Source of the DNA: Phycisphaerales bacterium UBA7812
GTDB lineage: Bacteria > Planctomycetota > Phycisphaerae > Phycisphaerales > UBA1924
Direction of reading: 5' to 3'
DNA length: 10,869 bases
NCBI GenBank assembly: GCA_002480345.1
Contig: DLBY01000059.1
Location: forward strand, 9,889-20,757
Shown: in pieces, positions 1 through 8,217 of the stretch
Layout: every line of letters starts with the position of its first letter
How positions within the stretch are numbered: position 1 is the first letter of the stretch
Notes under the pieces: generated by a model
Told to the model about the DNA's origin: nothing
Seen by the model: the letters and a program-made list of their open reading frames with translations, nothing else
Databases searched by the model: none
Position numbers and translations under genes: made by a program

Positions 1-78
1 GTCTGGTTGCGTCGGTCCGAAGCAAACGAGTGGGGCTGCTCTGTAGACTCCTGCTGGTTCTCGTTTCGGAGTGTGCTC
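1..78. other. Leader region with no recognisable gene
   Basis: This short stretch at the window edge precedes the first start codon. Apart from the GGAG site at its end I see no convincing promoter, terminator or end of an upstream coding region. The upstream neighbour lies outside the window. Confidence 0.5.
68..71 (+). promoter_or_regulatory. Shine-Dalgarno site of the multi-module gene
   Basis: GGAG lies 7 bases before the ATG at 79, in the sequence cggagtgtgctcATG. This decides the start: the reading frame is open back to a TTG at 7, but only the ATG at 79 has a ribosome-binding site and puts a lipoprotein signal peptide at the N-terminus. A GTG at 73 in the same frame is too close to GGAG. 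Confidence 0.7.
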
Positions 79-3000
79 ATGCGATCGTGCGTACTGGCGG
101 TGGTCCTCGCGTTCATGGTGTCGGCGTGCAGCGGAGGCGTCGGGACGCCCTGGCTTGAATTCGAGCCCGGGGAGGCAACCCCGACGGACGCTGCTGGACG
201 CGGGCTTCATGTTGTGCTCGTCAGTGGAGACGAGGAATACCGCTCGGAAGAGGCGTTGCCCCAACTCGCGGCGATCCTGAGCGAGCGGCACGGGTTCCGG
301 TGCACGGTCCTGTTCTCGATCGATCCGGAAACCGGGACGGTCGACCCCGACGAGCGGAAGAACATCCCGGGTCTCGCGGCGCTCGAGGACGCGGATTGTC
401 TGGTGCTGTTCACCCGGTTCCGGGATCTTCCTGATCAGCAGATGGCGTTCATCGATTCGTACCTGCGGGCGGGCAAGCCCGTGCTCGGGATCCGCACCGC
501 GACGCACGCGTTCAATCTGTCGGGCGAGCGTTCGTTCGCACGCTACACATGGAACCACGACCCCGGGGAAACTGAAGAGCAGGCGTGGGGGGGCGGCTTC
601 GGCAGGTTGGTGCTGGGTGAGACCTGGATTGCCCACCACGGCGCGCACGGGCGCCAATCGACTCGGGGCGAGGTCGCGCCCGACGCCGCGGACCACCCGA
701 TCGCTCGGGGGCTCGGTGAGCCGGGCACGCCGGTGTTTGGGATGGAGGGTGTGTGGGGGCCGACGGATGTGTACCGCGTCCGGCTCCCGATGGCGGACGG
801 CGTGCAGCCGATCGTGCTGGGACGGGTGCTCGACGGGATGGACGCGGACTCGCCCGGCGTCGGGGGCGAATTGAACGACCCGCTCATGCCGATCGTGTGG
901 GCGAAGCGGTATCGCCTGCCCGGAGGAGCGGCGGGCGAAAGCGTCACGAGCACGATCGGTGCATCGGTGGACCTGGTCGCGTCGGGCACGCGGCGCGTGC
1001 TGGTCAATGCGGTGTATTGGCTCTGCGGTCTCGGAGACGAGATCCCGGAGGGCGGTGCGGACGCGAGGATCGTGGGGGTGTTCGAGCCCTCGCCCTACGG
1101 GTTCGGGGGCGCGCGGAAGGGCTTGCTTCCGGCGTCCTTCTCTCCGTTTCGTGGGGCAAAGGAGCCGAGACAATCCCCCGCGACGCTCGAGTTGCGGGAG
1201 GGTGATCGGCTCGTGCTGATCGGGAACACCTTTGCGGAGCGGCTCGCCGCGAGCGGGTACTTCGCGGCGATGGCTCACGCGGCGCACCCCGGGTTGAGCC
1301 TGAGCGTGCGGCACATCCCGTGGTCGGCCGACGAGGTGGGGAACCGCCCTCGCGAGCGGGGTGTGCCCACCACGCTGGAGCGGCTTCACGAGTTGGACGC
1401 GTCGGTGATCGTCGCGTGCTACGGGATGAGCGAGTCGTTCGCGGGCGAATCGGGGCTCGATGCGTTCGATCGGGATCTTCGTGCGTATCTCGACACGCTG
1501 ACGGGGACGCCCTTCGACGGGGAGACGCCCCCGCGGGTGGCGTTGGTATCGCCCATCGTGCACGAGGATCTCGGGGCACCCTGGGTGACCGGCGCGGCGC
1601 TCGCGGAGCGGAACCGGCTGCTCGCGCTGTACACCGAGACGATGCGGCGCGCGGCGGCGGATGCGGGTGTCGTCTTCTGCGATCTTCTTTCGTTACCCGG
1701 CGCGGAAGAAGCAGGACCTTTGACGACCAACGGGATCCACCCGAGCGAGGATGGAGCGCGGGTCTACACGGAACGCCTGGGCTCGGAACTGGGATGGCTG
1801 AGGGAGGCTCGGTCGGATGCGTCGGACGCGGAACTCGAGGCGGCGTCTCGCCTGCGTCGGCTCGCGGCGGATCAGTACTACCACGAGCGGTTGTGGTACC
1901 GCCCCACGAACACCGAGTATGTCTACGGGAGGCGGCACGAGCCTTTCGGGATCGTGAATTTCCCGCCCGAGATCGAACAGTTGGAGCGGATGATCGATGC
2001 CCGCGACCGCGCGCTGGGTGCGGGCGGGCTCACGAATCCCGCGGCGCTGTTCGAGGCCCCGCTCGGCGAGCGCCCGGTGTGGGAGGATGTGCCCACGAGC
2101 CGGGATTTTCCTGAGGATTCGTGGACGCCTGATCCCGTTGTCGCGAAGGGGACGGAGACCTCGCTGGGCGACCTCGAGATCAAGGATCCAGAGGAGTTCG
2201 TCTCCGCCTTCACGCTCGCGGACGGGTACACGGTGGAGGCGTTCGCGAGCGAGCGGGCGTTTCCGGATCTCGCGAACCCGCTCGCGATGACCTTCGATGA
2301 ATCGCATCGTCTCTGGGTCATCTGCGCGACGACCTACCCCCATCTGCTCCCCGGGGAGCGGCCCTCCTGCAAGATCATCGTGCTGGAGGACACCGACGCG
2401 GACGGGCGGGCGGACCGGCGGACCACCTTCGCGGATGACCTCTACATCCCGACCGGGTTCGCGGTGGACCTCGACTGCGTCTATGTCGGGCAGGCGCCCG
2501 ATCTGCTGCGGCTTCGCGACACGGACGGGGACGGCGCCGCGGACCGACGCGAGGTGGTCTACACGGGTTTCGCGATGCCGGACTCCCATCACACGATCAG
2601 CGCGTTCGAGTGGGATCCGCACGGCGGGTTCCTCATGCACGAAGGCGTCTTCTGCGTGACAGGGGTCGAGACACCGTGGGGGACGATGCGATCGGTGGAT
2701 GCGGCGGTCTGGCGGTTCGATACCCGGACCGGTCGCCTGACGCGGCTCTCCCACGCCGGGTTCGCGAATCCCTGGGGGCACGCGTTCGACGACTTCGGGC
2801 AGAGCGTGCTCGCCGACGCGTCGGGAGGGGCGAACTTCTCGTTCAGCCATGTCATCAACGGGAGCGAGGGGGTCCGCAAGCCCGGGCGGGGCGCGCCGAT
2901 CCTGAACCGCGGTCGCCCGACCGCGGGCTGCGAGATCATCGCGAGCCGGCACTTTCCGGAGGATGTGCAGGGGACCTTCCTGGTCAATCAGAGCATCGGG

Positions 3001-5112
3001 TTTCATGGCACGCGGTGGAGTCGCCTCATCGAGCCCTCGGGTGATGCGAGCGCGTGGAGCGCGGAGGCGATGGAGCAGGATCTGCTCGAGAGCAGCGATG
3101 TGAATTTCCGCCCGGTCGCGATGGAGATCGGGCCCGACGGCACGCTGTTCATCGTGGATTGGTCGAATCCGATCATCGGGCATATGCAGTACTCGGTGCG
3201 CGATCCGAGGCGGGACGCGACCCACGGGCGGATCTGGCGCATCCGGCACCGGACCCGCGAGACGCTCACCCCGCCCCAGATTCCGTCCGCGGAGACCGTT
3301 CGGGGAAGACTGGCGCTGTTTGACCTGCTCCGACTCCCAGAGCGGAACACGCGGCGGCACGCACGCAGGCGTTTGCAGCGGGCGGACCCGGGGGTGGTGC
3401 TCCCGGAGTTCGATGCCTGGCTGTCGATGCTGGACCCGGGAGACCCGCTGCGAGAGAGGCTGCGTCTGGAGCGATTGTGGTTGGCGCGTGCGCACGGCGT
3501 GTTCGATCTGCCCTTGCTCGACGAAGTCGCGTCGTCCCCCGATGCTCGCGTGCGCGCGGGAGCGGTTCGCGTCCTCCGGCACTGGCTCGACGAGGGTGGA
3601 GTCGCGGCGGGGCCCGCGCTCCGCGTGCTCGCACGATGCGCGACGGACCCGGACATGCGCGTGCGCCTCGAGGCGGTCATCGCCGCGGGGTTTGTGCCCT
3701 CGCCCGACGCGGCGGCGGTGGTGGAGACCGCGGCGGCGCTCCCGGCTGACGCGGCGTTGACGATCGCGATCGAGGAGGCGATCCGGTTCCTCTCCCGGCT
3801 GCCCGGCGAGCCAACCGATTTCGCGCGGACGCTCGAACTCGAAGCGATGCCCGTCGATGCGCTGCTCGCGGCTGCGCCGGGCGGGGTACGCGATCGCGTC
3901 GTGCTGGCCCGCGCGGATGTGCCGCTGGCGCTGCGTCGGGAGGCGGCTGATCGACTCGGGGCGATGGATGACCCGGGACTGCTCTTAGAACTTGTGCTCG
4001 GGGCGCGGAGCCCCGACGAGGCGGCGGACGCGATCGCGCCGATCGTCCTGGAGCAGGACGCGCAGGCGCTCCGCACCGCACGGGCGACCGCGACACGGCT
4101 CGCGGAACGCAAGGGGAGGGCGGGGACGCTCGGGCTCGCGGTGCTCGCGCGGGTCGGGGCTCTCGACGCGGATGATCTGCCCGGCGGGGAGCGTCGACTG
4201 GTCGAGTTTGCGGAGTTGATGCCGGCGGGGACGCTCGATCCCATACTGATCGATCGGCTCCTCGACGCCGGGAAGGGCGGGGCGGTCGACCCGGAGAGCG
4301 TGGTGCGGGCGCTGGCGCCGCACGCGATCGATGCATCGCTTCGCGATCGGTTGGTGACGACGCTCCTCGATGAGTGGGTTCGACCGGCGGAAGCACGCCC
4401 GCTGTCGGGATGGGACGGGCGGTCCGCGCTCGCGGCCGCGGGGCTGTTGGGGCTCGCCGAGGTGTCCTCCGTTGCGGGTGGTGAGTTGGACATCGAGGGC
4501 AGGTATCTCGTGGAGCGGGCGGACGATGCCGCGCTCGCGGCGGGGCGTGCGGTCTTCCTGTCCGAATCGGTGGGGTGCGCGCGTTGTCATGCCGAGGACG
4601 GGTCGGGGCTCGAGGGCTTCCCGCCGCTCGCGTCGTCGGCGTGGGTCCACGGGACCGCTGACCGCTCGATCGCGATCGTGCTGCACGGGCTTTTCGGGGA
4701 GATTTCGATGCCCGGGGATGAGGCGTACAACTCCGCGATGGCACCGCTCGGGCAGTTGCTTGACGATGAGCAGGTCGCTTCCGTGTTGACCTATGTGCGA
4801 CAGTCATTCGGGAACTTCGCATCGCCTGTCGATGCGTCGCGGGTCGCGTCGGTGCGCGCGATGGACGCGCCGCGCCAGGGGATGTGGCGTCCCGAAGAGA
4901 TCCTCGATCGGTATCCGCTCGACGACGAGACCGTCGTGCCCGGTGTTGTTCCGGACCGAACGCTGCGAGCCTCGGCGCGCGGCTCGGACAAGGCGAACAG
5001 CGGAGGGGCGAGCATCGCGACGACGCTCGTTGTGCTCTCGCTGGTTCTCGCGGCGATCGGCGCTGGGGCGCTCGCGGTGATCTTTCGGATCGCTGCACGC
5101 GTTGGCGGCTGA
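79..5112 (+). CDS. Multi-module PVC-type lipoprotein: ThuA / SGNH / membrane-bound dehydrogenase propeller / HEAT / cytochrome c
   Basis: Probable secreted, membrane-anchored redox protein of 1,677 residues. The ATG at 79 is chosen because GGAG lies 7 bases upstream and the protein then opens with a lipoprotein signal (lipobox VSAC, Cys17); an upstream in-frame TTG at 7 would bury it. Modules in order: ThuA-like fold (about 43-345, with GMEGVWGPTDVY and VNAVYWLCGLGDEIP); SGNH-hydrolase-like domain (about 372-570) with altered catalytic blocks; a planctomycete linker (LRRLAADQYYHERLWYRP); sorbosone-dehydrogenase-like beta-propeller of the PVC membrane-bound dehydrogenase type (about 713-1058) with two DxDxDG loops at 771-779 and 814-822; Ala/Leu/Arg-rich HEAT-like helical region (about 1075-1460); cytochrome c with CARCH at 1500-1504 and Met1554 as likely distal ligand; and a hydrophobic helix at about 1647-1669. 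Known of the family: abundant in Planctomycetes and Verrucomicrobia, substrate unproven. Inferred: oxidation of a sugar or alcohol with electron transfer to the heme. Family assignment is strong, activity is not. Confidence 0.93.
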   Translation: MRSCVLAVVLAFMVSACSGGVGTPWLEFEPGEATPTDAAGRGLHVVLVSGDEEYRSEEALPQLAAILSERHGFRCTVLFSIDPETGTVDPDERKNIPGLAALEDADCLVLFTRFRDLPDQQMAFIDSYLRAGKPVLGIRTATHAFNLSGERSFARYTWNHDPGETEEQAWGGGFGRLVLGETWIAHHGAHGRQSTRGEVAPDAADHPIARGLGEPGTPVFGMEGVWGPTDVYRVRLPMADGVQPIVLGRVLDGMDADSPGVGGELNDPLMPIVWAKRYRLPGGAAGESVTSTIGASVDLVASGTRRVLVNAVYWLCGLGDEIPEGGADARIVGVFEPSPYGFGGARKGLLPASFSPFRGAKEPRQSPATLELREGDRLVLIGNTFAERLAASGYFAAMAHAAHPGLSLSVRHIPWSADEVGNRPRERGVPTTLERLHELDASVIVACYGMSESFAGESGLDAFDRDLRAYLDTLTGTPFDGETPPRVALVSPIVHEDLGAPWVTGAALAERNRLLALYTETMRRAAADAGVVFCDLLSLPGAEEAGPLTTNGIHPSEDGARVYTERLGSELGWLREARSDASDAELEAASRLRRLAADQYYHERLWYRPTNTEYVYGRRHEPFGIVNFPPEIEQLERMIDARDRALGAGGLTNPAALFEAPLGERPVWEDVPTSRDFPEDSWTPDPVVAKGTETSLGDLEIKDPEEFVSAFTLADGYTVEAFASERAFPDLANPLAMTFDESHRLWVICATTYPHLLPGERPSCKIIVLEDTDADGRADRRTTFADDLYIPTGFAVDLDCVYVGQAPDLLRLRDTDGDGAADRREVVYTGFAMPDSHHTISAFEWDPHGGFLMHEGVFCVTGVETPWGTMRSVDAAVWRFDTRTGRLTRLSHAGFANPWGHAFDDFGQSVLADASGGANFSFSHVINGSEGVRKPGRGAPILNRGRPTAGCEIIASRHFPEDVQGTFLVNQSIGFHGTRWSRLIEPSGDASAWSAEAMEQDLLESSDVNFRPVAMEIGPDGTLFIVDWSNPIIGHMQYSVRDPRRDATHGRIWRIRHRTRETLTPPQIPSAETVRGRLALFDLLRLPERNTRRHARRRLQRADPGVVLPEFDAWLSMLDPGDPLRERLRLERLWLARAHGVFDLPLLDEVASSPDARVRAGAVRVLRHWLDEGGVAAGPALRVLARCATDPDMRVRLEAVIAAGFVPSPDAAAVVETAAALPADAALTIAIEEAIRFLSRLPGEPTDFARTLELEAMPVDALLAAAPGGVRDRVVLARADVPLALRREAADRLGAMDDPGLLLELVLGARSPDEAADAIAPIVLEQDAQALRTARATATRLAERKGRAGTLGLAVLARVGALDADDLPGGERRLVEFAELMPAGTLDPILIDRLLDAGKGGAVDPESVVRALAPHAIDASLRDRLVTTLLDEWVRPAEARPLSGWDGRSALAAAGLLGLAEVSSVAGGELDIEGRYLVERADDAALAAGRAVFLSESVGCARCHAEDGSGLEGFPPLASSAWVHGTADRSIAIVLHGLFGEISMPGDEAYNSAMAPLGQLLDDEQVASVLTYVRQSFGNFASPVDASRVASVRAMDAPRQGMWRPEEILDRYPLDDETVVPGVVPDRTLRASARGSDKANSGGASIATTLVVLSLVLAAIGAGALAVIFRIAARVGG

Positions 5113-5151
5113 CCGGGGCGGTCTCTGGGGCATCGCTCGTCCCCGACGCGG

Positions 5152-5157
5152 TATGCT
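5152..5157 (+). promoter_or_regulatory. Candidate -10 hexamer for leaderless transcription of the GH2 gene
   Basis: TATGCT matches TATAAT at four of six positions, including the key TA....T. Its last base is separated from the ATG at 5164 by six bases (cgggtg), so a transcript starting about 7 bases after the hexamer would begin at the start codon itself. No AGGAG-like ribosome-binding site is present upstream of the GH2 gene, which fits a leaderless start. No clear -35 box is visible. The hexamer could be chance, and the 51-base spacer lacks a convincing terminator, so cotranscription with the upstream gene remains possible. Confidence 0.3.
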
Positions 5158-5163
5158 CGGGTG

Positions 5164-8088
5164 ATGCTGAGATCCGTTCTGACGATCGCCTTGGGCCTGC
5201 TCGCGGGGTGTCATTCGAATCAAACCACATCAACCCCAACGCGGGTGTCCGGAGCCGAACGCTCGGCGAGAACCGAGCGCGTCGTCCAGGCGTTCGATTC
5301 GGACTGGTTGTTCCATAAAGGCGGGCTCGATGCGGTGCCCACGGGCGACGATGCTGCCGGCTGGGTACCGGTCCGGCTGCCGCACGATTGGGCGATCGAG
5401 GGGCCCTTCGATCGCGAGCAGAGCGGCGAGCAGGCGAAGCTCCCGTGGCGCACGGAGGGGTGGTATCAGCGATGGTTCACGGTTGATCCAGCATCGGTCG
5501 AGGCGGGACGGCGCACGCTGTTTGTCTTCGACGGCGTGATGTCGAATGCGAGCGTCTTTGTCAACGGCCGGCTCGCGGGTTCCTGGCGTTACGGGTACAA
5601 CTCGTTCGTGGTGGACGCGACGGAGTTCGTGCGCACGGGCGAGAACCACATCGCGGTGCACGCGGACAACACCGCCCACTATTCCAGGTGGTATCCGGGC
5701 GCGGGGATCTACCGACGCGTGCAGCGGGTGAGCCTCGCGCCGATCGCGGTTCCGATCTGGGGAGTCGCGATCGAAACCCCGCTCGTGTCGGACGACGCGG
5801 CCTTGGTGCGGGTGCGCACAGAAATCGAGTCGGTGCTCGACGAGCCCGGGGCGGTCGTCATCGAGTCGGAGATCCGCGGGGAGGACGGTGCGTTGGTCGC
5901 GTCCGGCGCGCGCTCGGGCGTGCGCATCCCGGCTCGGGGCTCGGTCACGCTGACTCACGACCTGGAGATCGCGGCGCCGCGCCGGTGGGATATCGATGAT
6001 CCGCACCTGTACACGCTGCGCACGCGGGTGTTGAAGGGGGGACGGATCATCGATGAGCGGGACGACGCTTTCGGTGTTCGCACCTTCGCGTGGACCGCGG
6101 ACGACGGGTTCCACCTCAACGGGCGGCGGGTGCAGATCCGCGGGGTGAATCTCCACCATGACAACGGCCCGCTTGGCGCCGCGGCGTTTCGCGACGCGAT
6201 CGAGCGGAAACTCCGGATCATGAAAGATATGGGGGCGAACTCGATCCGCACGAGTCACAACCCGCCCTCGCCTCATCTGCTCGATTTGTGCGACGAGATG
6301 GGGTTGCTGGTCATCGACGAGCTCTTCGATAAGTGGGGTGCGACGGCGAGCGTGGATGTCGGGACGGAGCGATTTGTTCGTGAGTACGCGGAAGCGGAGG
6401 TCCGGAACCTGATCAGGCGCGATCGCAACCACCCGTGCGTGGTGCTCTGGTCGATCGGCAACGAGATCGGGGATGTGCTGCGGGATGCCGACGGGCGAGG
6501 GGCCGAGCACATCGCGGCGGTCGAAGGGATGTTCAAGAAGCACGACCCGACACGCCCTACGAGCATGGGCCTGCATGTGAACAGCGCCGCGGACGGTGAT
6601 CTGCTCCGCTCGCTCGACACGCAGGGGTGGAACTACGGCGCGAAGTACCGGCGGGCGAGGCGGTCGCATCCGGATGTGCCGATGATCTACTCGGAGTCCG
6701 CGTCTGCGTTCAGCACGCGCGGCGCGTATCGGTTCCCGCACCCGGAGGGGCCCAAAGACTACGGCTCCGATTTCGTGGAATCGTCCTACGACCGGACCGC
6801 GGCGTCCTGGAGCGATATTCCCGAGATCGAGTTCGATCGAGTGGAGCGCGATGGGTATGTCGCGGGCGAGTATGTCTGGACGGGGTTTGACTACCTGGGC
6901 GAGCCGACGCCGCACACGCGGGATGCCCGCAGCAGCTACTTCGGCATCGTCGATCTCGTGGGTATCCCGAAGGATCGGTTTTTCCTCTACAGGAGCGAAT
7001 GGAATGATGCGCAAGACACCGTCCATCTCCTGCCCCACTGGACTTGGCCGGGGCGCGAGGGAGTAGTCACGCCGGTGTATGTGTACACCTCGGGAGATTC
7101 TGCGGAGTTGTTCCTGAACGGGGAGAGCCTGGGGCGTCGCGAGAAGCGGTCCGCTAAGGGCGCGGCGAGCGGGAACCTCGCGAGCGGCGCGATCGTTTAC
7201 GCGTCCTCGGAACAACTGCTCCAGAAAGGACGGGGCAATGTCATCGCGGAGAATCGCGCCGACAAGGCGGTCGACGGGAGCGTTGACACGCGGTGGGCCG
7301 CGGAATCAGCGGACTTTCCGCAATCGCTGACGATCGATCTGGGCGAGCGAACCCCGATCGGGTCGGTGTCGATCGACTGGGAGTCCGCCGCGACCAATTA
7401 CCGGTACACCGTCGAAGCAGGGGACGAGCTGGATGCCTTGCGGGTCATCGGGGACGAAACTTCTTCGTCAACGCGCGGGAGGCGGTCGGTCACAGCGGCA
7501 GAGGCGGAAGCCCGGTTTGTTCGGCTCGTCGTGAAGGCTGCGGAAGGCAAGTGGTGGGCGAGCGTGCGGGAACTTCGGGTGCTCGGCCGCGACGCGCCGG
7601 CAGAGTCGGTCGAGTCCCCGTATTACGACCTCCTAGATCACTATCGGCTGAGGTGGGAGGGGGTGAGGTACTTGCCCGGGACGCTCCGAGCGGTCGCGTA
7701 CCGCGAGGGCGAGATGATCGGGCAGGCGGAGATCGAGACCGCGGGGGAGGCGACCTCGATTCGGCTGACACCGGAGCGCCTGGTGATCCCCGCGAGCGGT
7801 GACGCTCTCGCGTACATCCTCGTTGAGGCGGTCGACGATCAGGGGAGGCTGTGCCCGAATGACCACTCGCCGATCGATTTCGAGGTGGAGGGGCCCGCGA
7901 CGATCGCGGGGATCGGGAACGGGAACCCCATGGGATACGACCCGTTCCATGACGCCTCGCACCCGCTCTTTTCTGGCAAGGCGATGCTGATCCTGCGCGG
8001 GTCGGACGGTGATACAGGAACGATCCGCGTCGCCGCGCGATCCGAGGGCAAGCGCACGGGGCGGGCACAACTGTTTGCCGAGCACTGA
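5164..8088 (+). CDS. Glycoside hydrolase family 2 lipoprotein (beta-galactosidase-like) with inserted discoidin domain
   Basis: Exported GH2 exo-glycosidase of 974 residues, retaining mechanism by family. The ATG at 5164 gives a compact lipoprotein signal with lipobox LAGC (Cys16); a GTG directly before it at 5161 would add one residue. Domains: GH2 sugar-binding jelly roll (about 40-190, with RLPHDW and SRWYPGAGIYR); Ig-like domain (about 192-305); TIM barrel (about 309-610). The barrel shows RTSHNP at 362-367, the general acid/base Glu434 in SIGNE and the likely nucleophile Glu511 in YSES. After it, a DUF4982-type module begins (ELFLNGESLGRREK at about 648-661), is broken by an F5/8 type C domain (about 677-808, with AVDGSVDTRW and IDLGE), and resumes at YRLRWEGVRYLPG. 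A final Ig-like GH2 domain follows (about 860-974, with GIGNGNP). Overall similarity is to beta-galactosidases, but GH2 also includes glucuronidases and others, so the substrate is open. It lies 51 bases after the redox lipoprotein gene. Confidence 0.95.
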   Translation: MLRSVLTIALGLLAGCHSNQTTSTPTRVSGAERSARTERVVQAFDSDWLFHKGGLDAVPTGDDAAGWVPVRLPHDWAIEGPFDREQSGEQAKLPWRTEGWYQRWFTVDPASVEAGRRTLFVFDGVMSNASVFVNGRLAGSWRYGYNSFVVDATEFVRTGENHIAVHADNTAHYSRWYPGAGIYRRVQRVSLAPIAVPIWGVAIETPLVSDDAALVRVRTEIESVLDEPGAVVIESEIRGEDGALVASGARSGVRIPARGSVTLTHDLEIAAPRRWDIDDPHLYTLRTRVLKGGRIIDERDDAFGVRTFAWTADDGFHLNGRRVQIRGVNLHHDNGPLGAAAFRDAIERKLRIMKDMGANSIRTSHNPPSPHLLDLCDEMGLLVIDELFDKWGATASVDVGTERFVREYAEAEVRNLIRRDRNHPCVVLWSIGNEIGDVLRDADGRGAEHIAAVEGMFKKHDPTRPTSMGLHVNSAADGDLLRSLDTQGWNYGAKYRRARRSHPDVPMIYSESASAFSTRGAYRFPHPEGPKDYGSDFVESSYDRTAASWSDIPEIEFDRVERDGYVAGEYVWTGFDYLGEPTPHTRDARSSYFGIVDLVGIPKDRFFLYRSEWNDAQDTVHLLPHWTWPGREGVVTPVYVYTSGDSAELFLNGESLGRREKRSAKGAASGNLASGAIVYASSEQLLQKGRGNVIAENRADKAVDGSVDTRWAAESADFPQSLTIDLGERTPIGSVSIDWESAATNYRYTVEAGDELDALRVIGDETSSSTRGRRSVTAAEAEARFVRLVVKAAEGKWWASVRELRVLGRDAPAESVESPYYDLLDHYRLRWEGVRYLPGTLRAVAYREGEMIGQAEIETAGEATSIRLTPERLVIPASGDALAYILVEAVDDQGRLCPNDHSPIDFEVEGPATIAGIGNGNPMGYDPFHDASHPLFSGKAMLILRGSDGDTGTIRVAARSEGKRTGRAQLFAEH

Positions 8089-8108
8089 GGTGTCCGGATG
8101 GCGTCTGC

Positions 8109-8129
8109 TCGCGATACGGGCGTTCGCGA
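8109..8129 (+). other. TCGCGA repeat able to form a stem-loop
   Basis: The self-complementary hexamer TCGCGA occurs at 8109-8114 and again at 8124-8129, nine bases apart, 20 bases after the GH2 stop codon. The copies can pair as a 6-bp stem or act as a direct repeat. The hexamer is common in DNA of this composition, so its role is uncertain. Confidence 0.25.
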
Positions 8130-8141
8130 CGCGCTCTCGCT

Positions 8142-8156
8142 GGTCCGGTGCGGACC
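8142..8156 (+). other. Perfect 6-bp stem-loop after the GH2 gene
   Basis: GGTCCG and CGGACC are exact inverted copies with the three-base loop GTG, about 54 bases after the GH2 stop codon. Such a hairpin could stabilise the 3' end of the mRNA or help termination, but no T-run follows. In very GC-rich DNA a 6-bp stem can arise by chance. Confidence 0.35.
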
Positions 8157-8217
8157 CGTCCAGCGGATCTCAGCGGAGCGAGCGGTATCAGCAGCAGTGC
8201 GGCGGCGGCCGTAAACT

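Noticed and set aside
7..78. N-terminal extension of the first gene from a TTG at 7
   Set aside because: It would place 24 residues, including two Cys and several Trp, before a good lipoprotein signal peptide. The ATG at 79 has a GGAG site and restores a normal exported N-terminus.
1693..3582. 629-codon open frame on the - strand under the multi-module gene
   Set aside because: Composition is Arg/Pro/His/Ala-rich with no recognisable domain, and it lies wholly opposite a gene with strong family matches. Long antisense frames are expected at this GC content.
3003..4493. 496-codon open frame on the - strand
   Set aside because: Ser/Arg/Ala-rich low-complexity translation opposite the HEAT-like region, without motifs; a by-product of the codon bias on the + strand.
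5113..5160. Possible terminator between the first two genes (GGGG/CCCC pairing)
   Set aside because: Only a four- to five-pair stem with a long loop and no T-run; not convincing.
3677..5239. 520-codon open frame on the - strand spanning the gap between the first two genes
   Set aside because: Extremely Arg/Pro-rich, no domain, and it overlaps two well-supported genes.
5230..7215. 661-codon open frame on the - strand under the GH2 gene
   Set aside because: It looks more protein-like than the others but has no recognisable motif, and mirrors the catalytic domains of GH2; antisense shadow.
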